Origin: an uncultured Pseudomonadales bacterium
GTDB taxonomy: Bacteria > Pseudomonadota > Gammaproteobacteria > Pseudomonadales > Pseudohongiellaceae
Direction: 5' to 3'
Length of the DNA: 8,365 nt
Assembly (NCBI GenBank): GCA_938082955.1
Contig: CALKDE010000155.1
Span: 1-8,365, forward strand
The position numbers and the translations under genes were made by a program. The notes under the pieces are model-generated. The model had not been told where the DNA came from, did not search any database, and was given only the letters and a program-made list of their open reading frames with translations. Below, one piece after another: positions 5,373-8,365 of this stretch; the stretch's first letter is position 1, and each line of letters opens with the position of its first letter.

Positions 5373-5442
5373 ACGTAACACGGCGGCCTTGGGGCTACGT
5401 GATATATTTAAACAGCTGATAAGAAGAGGGTAGGCGTTTGTC

Positions 5443-6186
5443 ATGTGGGTATGGTTCTCTAAACTAGGTTCTCCGAAGTGGTTCTATGAGCTCAGCGGAA
5501 AATGGTTGCCTTGGCTGATCGCTGCAATGGTCATTTTCATGGCGATTGGCTTGGTCTGGGGCCTGTTATTCCTCCCCCCTGACTACCAACAAGGCTTTAC
5601 CTCGAGAATATTGATTGTGCACGTCGCGGTAGCAGGAACCTCTTTAGCCTTTTTCCCTTTGATGTTTGTGGCGGGCACTATTACCTTGGTTTGGCGTATG
5701 AAACTTGCCGACATGGTGGCGAAGAATGCCGCTATCCTCGGTGCTTGGTTCTCGTTTGTTACCCTGGCGACCGGCTCTTTGTGGGGAAGCGTGATGTGGG
5801 GAACCTGGTGGGAATGGACCGATAGTAGGTTAGTCTCGATGCTGTTCCAATTATTCCTGTTACTAGGCGTTATCTCACTGCGTTCTGCGCTGGAAGATTC
5901 AGATACGGCGGCAAAGGCTTGCGCCTTGCTCTCTATAGTGGGTTGTATCAACGTCGTGATAATTAAGTATTCCGTCGAGTGGTGGAATACCCTCCATCAA
6001 GTGTCCAGTCCTGTGAATATGGATGCGAGCAGTCCGAACGGGCCAGAATTTTGGATAGCTACTTTAATAATGATCGTAGCGGTTTATCTGTTTTTATCGG
6101 TTAGTCTAATTTTGTCGACGCGCAATGAAATACTAGAAAGAGAACGCAAAGCCCAGTGGGTTCAGGACTTGGTTTTAAAAAGCTAA
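5443..6186 (+). CDS. ccmC: Haem lyase CcmC, 247 residues, with altered WWD motif
   Basis: Inner-membrane protein of the haem-handling family that binds haem at its periplasmic WWD domain and transfers it to CcmE. The N-terminus (KLGSPKWFYELSGKWLPW) and the KYSVEWWNTLHQ segment (175-186) match Pseudomonas CcmC, and about six hydrophobic helices are visible. Both axial-ligand histidines are present: H60 and H185, equivalent to E. coli H60 and H184. The offset by one reflects an extra residue in the WWD motif, which reads WGTWWEWTDSRLVS (119-132) against WGTWWVWDARLTS in E. coli. Other motif changes: HVA for HVP (60-62), WGSV for WGKP (114-117), and INVV for NLP/NIP (169-172). The frame is unbroken, so these are not sequencing frameshifts. 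Start ATG 5443 has TAGG at 5431-5434 upstream. Identity is firm; whether function is standard is not. Confidence 0.94.
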   Translation: MWVWFSKLGSPKWFYELSGKWLPWLIAAMVIFMAIGLVWGLLFLPPDYQQGFTSRILIVHVAVAGTSLAFFPLMFVAGTITLVWRMKLADMVAKNAAILGAWFSFVTLATGSLWGSVMWGTWWEWTDSRLVSMLFQLFLLLGVISLRSALEDSDTAAKACALLSIVGCINVVIIKYSVEWWNTLHQVSSPVNMDASSPNGPEFWIATLIMIVAVYLFLSVSLILSTRNEILERERKAQWVQDLVLKS

Positions 6187-6226
6187 GCGCGTTAGAACGC
6201 TAAGAGCGAGTATCGTAGGAAAGTAA

Positions 6227-6442
6227 ATGTTGGATGCAATACAGTTTTCAAGTTTCGCCGAATTTGTCGACATGGGTGGTTACGGGTTTAACGTATGGTC
6301 GGTATATGCACTGTTTGCAATATTTGTCGCTGTTAACTTAATACTGCCTTTGCGCAAGAAGCAAAAAATTATTCGTCAGCTAAAGCGGCGCATGACTTTA
6401 GATGCTGAGATTCAAAGTGAAGATGATAGTAATGGCGATTAG
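6227..6442 (+). CDS. ccmD: Haem exporter protein CcmD, 71 residues
   Basis: Small single-helix inner-membrane protein that stabilises the CcmC-CcmE haem complex and is needed for release of holo-CcmE. The N-terminus FSSFAEFVDMGGYGFNVWSVY, one hydrophobic helix (about 24-41) and the following basic stretch (RKKQKIIRQLKRR) are characteristic of CcmD; the acidic tail ends SEDDSNGD. Start ATG 6227 has AGGAAAG (6217-6223). It lies 40 bp after ccmC and 35 bp before ccmE, as expected in the operon. Confidence 0.93.
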   Translation: MLDAIQFSSFAEFVDMGGYGFNVWSVYALFAIFVAVNLILPLRKKQKIIRQLKRRMTLDAEIQSEDDSNGD

Positions 6443-6477
6443 GCCCCAGTAGAGTATTTATCGTTTCGGAGTAGTAG

Positions 6478-6939
6478 ATGAAACCCCATAGACGCAAGAA
6501 GCTCGGAATTATTTTGTTTATAGCTGCTGGTCTTAGCGTTGCCGTTGGCTTTACTGCCTACGCACTGAAGCAAAATATCAATATGTTTTATACACCAACT
6601 CAAGTTGCCGAAGGTGAGGTCGGGGCTGGCCAGCATTTCAGAATTGGCGGCATGGTAAAGACGGGCACTGTTCTTGGTGCGCCGGACAGTCTAAAAGTAA
6701 ATTTCGTGACGACGGATTTCGTCAGCGATGTGCCTATCCAATATGAGGGAATATTGCCTGATCTATTTCGTGAGGGGCAGGGTATCGTAGCTGAAGGTGA
6801 GATGGATGCTGCTGGCGTGTTTCAGGCGTCGCGAGTCCTAGCGAAGCACGATGAGAATTTCATGTCACCTGAAGTGAAGGCGGCATTAGATGCAGCGGGC
6901 GCTTCTGCCGATAACCATATGCCTGCGGGGACAAACTAG
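6478..6939 (+). CDS. ccmE: Periplasmic haem chaperone CcmE, 153 residues, with HxxxF in place of HxxxY
   Basis: Membrane-anchored periplasmic chaperone that binds haem covalently through a histidine and carries it from CcmC to the CcmF haem lyase. A basic N-terminus (RRKK, 5-8) precedes one anchor helix (about 9-30), then the beta-barrel with LKQNINMFYTPTQV (30-43), GGMVKTGTV (57-65), YEGILPDLFREGQG (89-102) and VLAKHDEN (120-127). H124 corresponds to E. coli H130, the covalent haem site. The following HDENF has F128 where E. coli has Tyr134, the residue reported as axial haem ligand; the codon is an unambiguous TTC. The C-terminal tail (alanine-rich, ends HMPAGTN) is flexible as in the family. 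CGGAG (6467-6471) precedes the ATG by six bases. The stop touches the ccmF start. Confidence 0.95.
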   Translation: MKPHRRKKLGIILFIAAGLSVAVGFTAYALKQNINMFYTPTQVAEGEVGAGQHFRIGGMVKTGTVLGAPDSLKVNFVTTDFVSDVPIQYEGILPDLFREGQGIVAEGEMDAAGVFQASRVLAKHDENFMSPEVKAALDAAGASADNHMPAGTN

Positions 6940-8365
6940 ATGATTCCTGAGGTTGGTGCGTTTTCACTGATTTTGGCGCTATGCCTGAGCATGATACTAG
7001 CGACTTTGCCTATTATAGGGGCTTATCAGAATAATTTCCTATGGATGAGCATGGCGCGCCCACTGTCCGCTGGTGTGTTTGTGTTCCTGGGTATCAGTAT
7101 AGCAATCCTTGCTTACGCATTTGTTACCGACGATTTTTCTGTTCAGTTCGTCGCTCAACACTCCAACTCTCTGCTACCTGATCGTTACAAATTAACGGCA
7201 GTATGGGGTGGGCACGAGGGTTCGTTCCTGCTTTGGACATTCATGCTTGCGGGTTGGATGCTCGCCGTCGCCATTTTTAGTAAGAGTATGCCGTTGGAAT
7301 TCGTCGCTAGGGTCTTGGGCGTACTAGGATTCCTCATTACCGGTTACATTTTGTTCATGTTGGCGACATCAAATCCCTTCGATCGCATCGTGCCACTGCC
7401 GCCAGTGGATGGTGCGGATTTAAATTCTGCGCTGCAGGACTTTGGTTTCATTATTCATCCTCCAACTCTCTATATGGGCTACGTGGGCTTTTCGGTGGTG
7501 TTTGCCTTCGCTATGGCGGCGTTGTTAAGCGGAAAAATGGATGCGGCATGGGCGCGCTGGTGTCGCCCTTGGGCTAACGTTGCTTGGGCAATTCTTACTT
7601 TAGGTATTGCGCTAGGCAGCTGGTGGGCCTATTACGAATTAGGTTGGGGCGGTTGGTGGGCTTGGGATCCTGTCGAGAATCCTCCCCTGATAACGTGGCT
7701 ATTCGGCACAGCTTTGATTCATTCCTTGGCGGCAACCGAGAAGCGCGGGGTGTTCAAGGCATGGACTGTGTTGTTAGCGATATTGGCCTTCGCTGGCAGC
7801 TTGCTGGGTACTTTTATTACACGTTCGGGTTTGTTAACTTCGGTGCATGCGTTCGCAGCCGACCCAAGCAGGGGTTTCTTCATACTGGCTATTCTTGGCA
7901 TAACCGTAGGCGGCGCCTTATTACTGTTTGCATTTAGAGCGCCTCTAATGAAGAGCGAGTTTGGATTCGATCTGATTTCGCGCGAAATCCTATTACTCTC
8001 AAACAACGTTATTTTAGTGGTGGCGGCGGCATCTGTATTCTTGGGCACACTTTTTCCGATGGTGTACCAGGCGATCACAGACGATCTGATCTCGATTGGG
8101 CCTCCTTACTTCAATGCAATTTTTATCCCGCTGATGGCGCTGCTTGCATTGCTTTTGTCAATTGGTCCATACACTCGCTGGAAGCGCACCTCCACGACTT
8201 ATCTACTGCAGCAACTCGGTAAAGTCGCCTTGGCAGCTCTCGTGTTAGGTGTTTTGCTTCCTTTGTTAGTAACCCGTCAGATTTCACTGCCCGCGACTAT
8301 GGCTGTCGCAATTGGCTCGTGGATTATACTGGCGATGCTGCAGGATCTTGTTAATAAAACGGCGA
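6940..8365 (+). CDS. ccmF: Cytochrome c haem lyase CcmF, N-terminal 475 residues (3' end beyond the window)
   Basis: Large inner-membrane haem-handling protein that, with CcmH, attaches haem from holo-CcmE to apocytochrome c. The frame starts at ATG 6940 directly after the ccmE TAG, with GGGGA at 6927-6931 eight bases upstream, and stays open to the right edge. Family landmarks: WGGHEGSFLLW, HPPTLYMGYVGFS, WAYYELGWGGWWAWDPVEN, EKRGVFKAWT and SVHAFAADPSRG. The ligand histidines fall at exactly the E. coli numbers H173 (periplasmic), H261 (membrane) and H303 (periplasmic); the fourth, H491, would lie outside. The WWD motif is WWAWDPVEN (239-247), but the usual ASFMP that follows is PPLIT (248-252), and WWFWD is WWAWD. 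About 650 residues are expected in total. ccmG and ccmH are expected next. Confidence 0.96.
   Translation, partial: MIPEVGAFSLILALCLSMILATLPIIGAYQNNFLWMSMARPLSAGVFVFLGISIAILAYAFVTDDFSVQFVAQHSNSLLPDRYKLTAVWGGHEGSFLLWTFMLAGWMLAVAIFSKSMPLEFVARVLGVLGFLITGYILFMLATSNPFDRIVPLPPVDGADLNSALQDFGFIIHPPTLYMGYVGFSVVFAFAMAALLSGKMDAAWARWCRPWANVAWAILTLGIALGSWWAYYELGWGGWWAWDPVENPPLITWLFGTALIHSLAATEKRGVFKAWTVLLAILAFAGSLLGTFITRSGLLTSVHAFAADPSRGFFILAILGITVGGALLLFAFRAPLMKSEFGFDLISREILLLSNNVILVVAAASVFLGTLFPMVYQAITDDLISIGPPYFNAIFIPLMALLALLLSIGPYTRWKRTSTTYLLQQLGKVALAALVLGVLLPLLVTRQISLPATMAVAIGSWIILAMLQDLVNKTA

Noticed and set aside
5443..6186. ccmC as a pseudogene because of the altered motifs
   Set aside because: The frame is intact over 247 codons, both ligand histidines and membrane helices remain, and the gene has a good ribosome site within an intact operon. 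Divergence is a better description than decay.
7584..8078. 117-codon forward and 119-codon reverse frames within ccmF
   Set aside because: Both overlap the ccmF frame, which carries the WWD motif and three ligand histidines; they are shadows.
1..8365. CRISPR array, toxin-antitoxin pair, phage or defence genes
   Set aside because: No regularly spaced repeats, and every well-supported gene belongs to a housekeeping, flagellar or cytochrome maturation family.

Overview
The window is chromosomal DNA from a gammaproteobacterium. The Dcd, FliA and Ccm proteins resemble remembered Pseudomonas-type homologues most closely, so a Pseudomonadales or Cellvibrionales-like aerobe is the best guess, made from memory of the families and not from a search. 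It holds nine confidently recognised genes; no rRNA, tRNA, CRISPR array or insertion sequence was seen.

Layout. Positions 1-1502 are read leftward: a rubredoxin gene (1502-1338) followed by metG (from 1259, running off the left edge). A 362-bp divergent gap (1503-1864) follows, with a + strand terminator-like hairpin and, just before dcd, a 15-codon open frame lying over two overlapping, mutually exclusive inverted repeats. Then dcd (1865-2434), a 663-bp gap with little coding signal (one doubtful 65-codon frame), and fliA (3098-3850). From 3955 to the right edge is a System I cytochrome c maturation operon, ccmA-ccmB-ccmC-ccmD-ccmE-ccmF, with ccmF cut by the window end.

How the genes work together. 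CcmAB is the ABC transporter module. CcmC with CcmD loads haem onto the periplasmic chaperone CcmE, CcmA/B ATPase activity releases holo-CcmE, and CcmF takes part in attaching haem to apocytochrome c. MetG, Dcd and rubredoxin serve translation, pyrimidine deoxynucleotide supply and electron transfer. FliA is the flagellar sigma-28.

Most noteworthy. The three haem-handling proteins each depart from E. coli and Pseudomonas at positions I remember as nearly invariant. CcmC has a one-residue insertion inside its WWD haem-binding motif and loses several motif prolines. CcmE has Phe in place of the axial-ligand Tyr of its HxxxY motif. CcmF has ENPPLITWL where ENASFMPWL is usual. All expected haem-ligand histidines are kept. 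This may be a co-evolved variant of haem presentation. In gene order, fliA abuts ccmA without the chemotaxis genes that separate them in Pseudomonas, and no mrp/apbC gene lies between metG and dcd. No clearly new multi-gene system was found.
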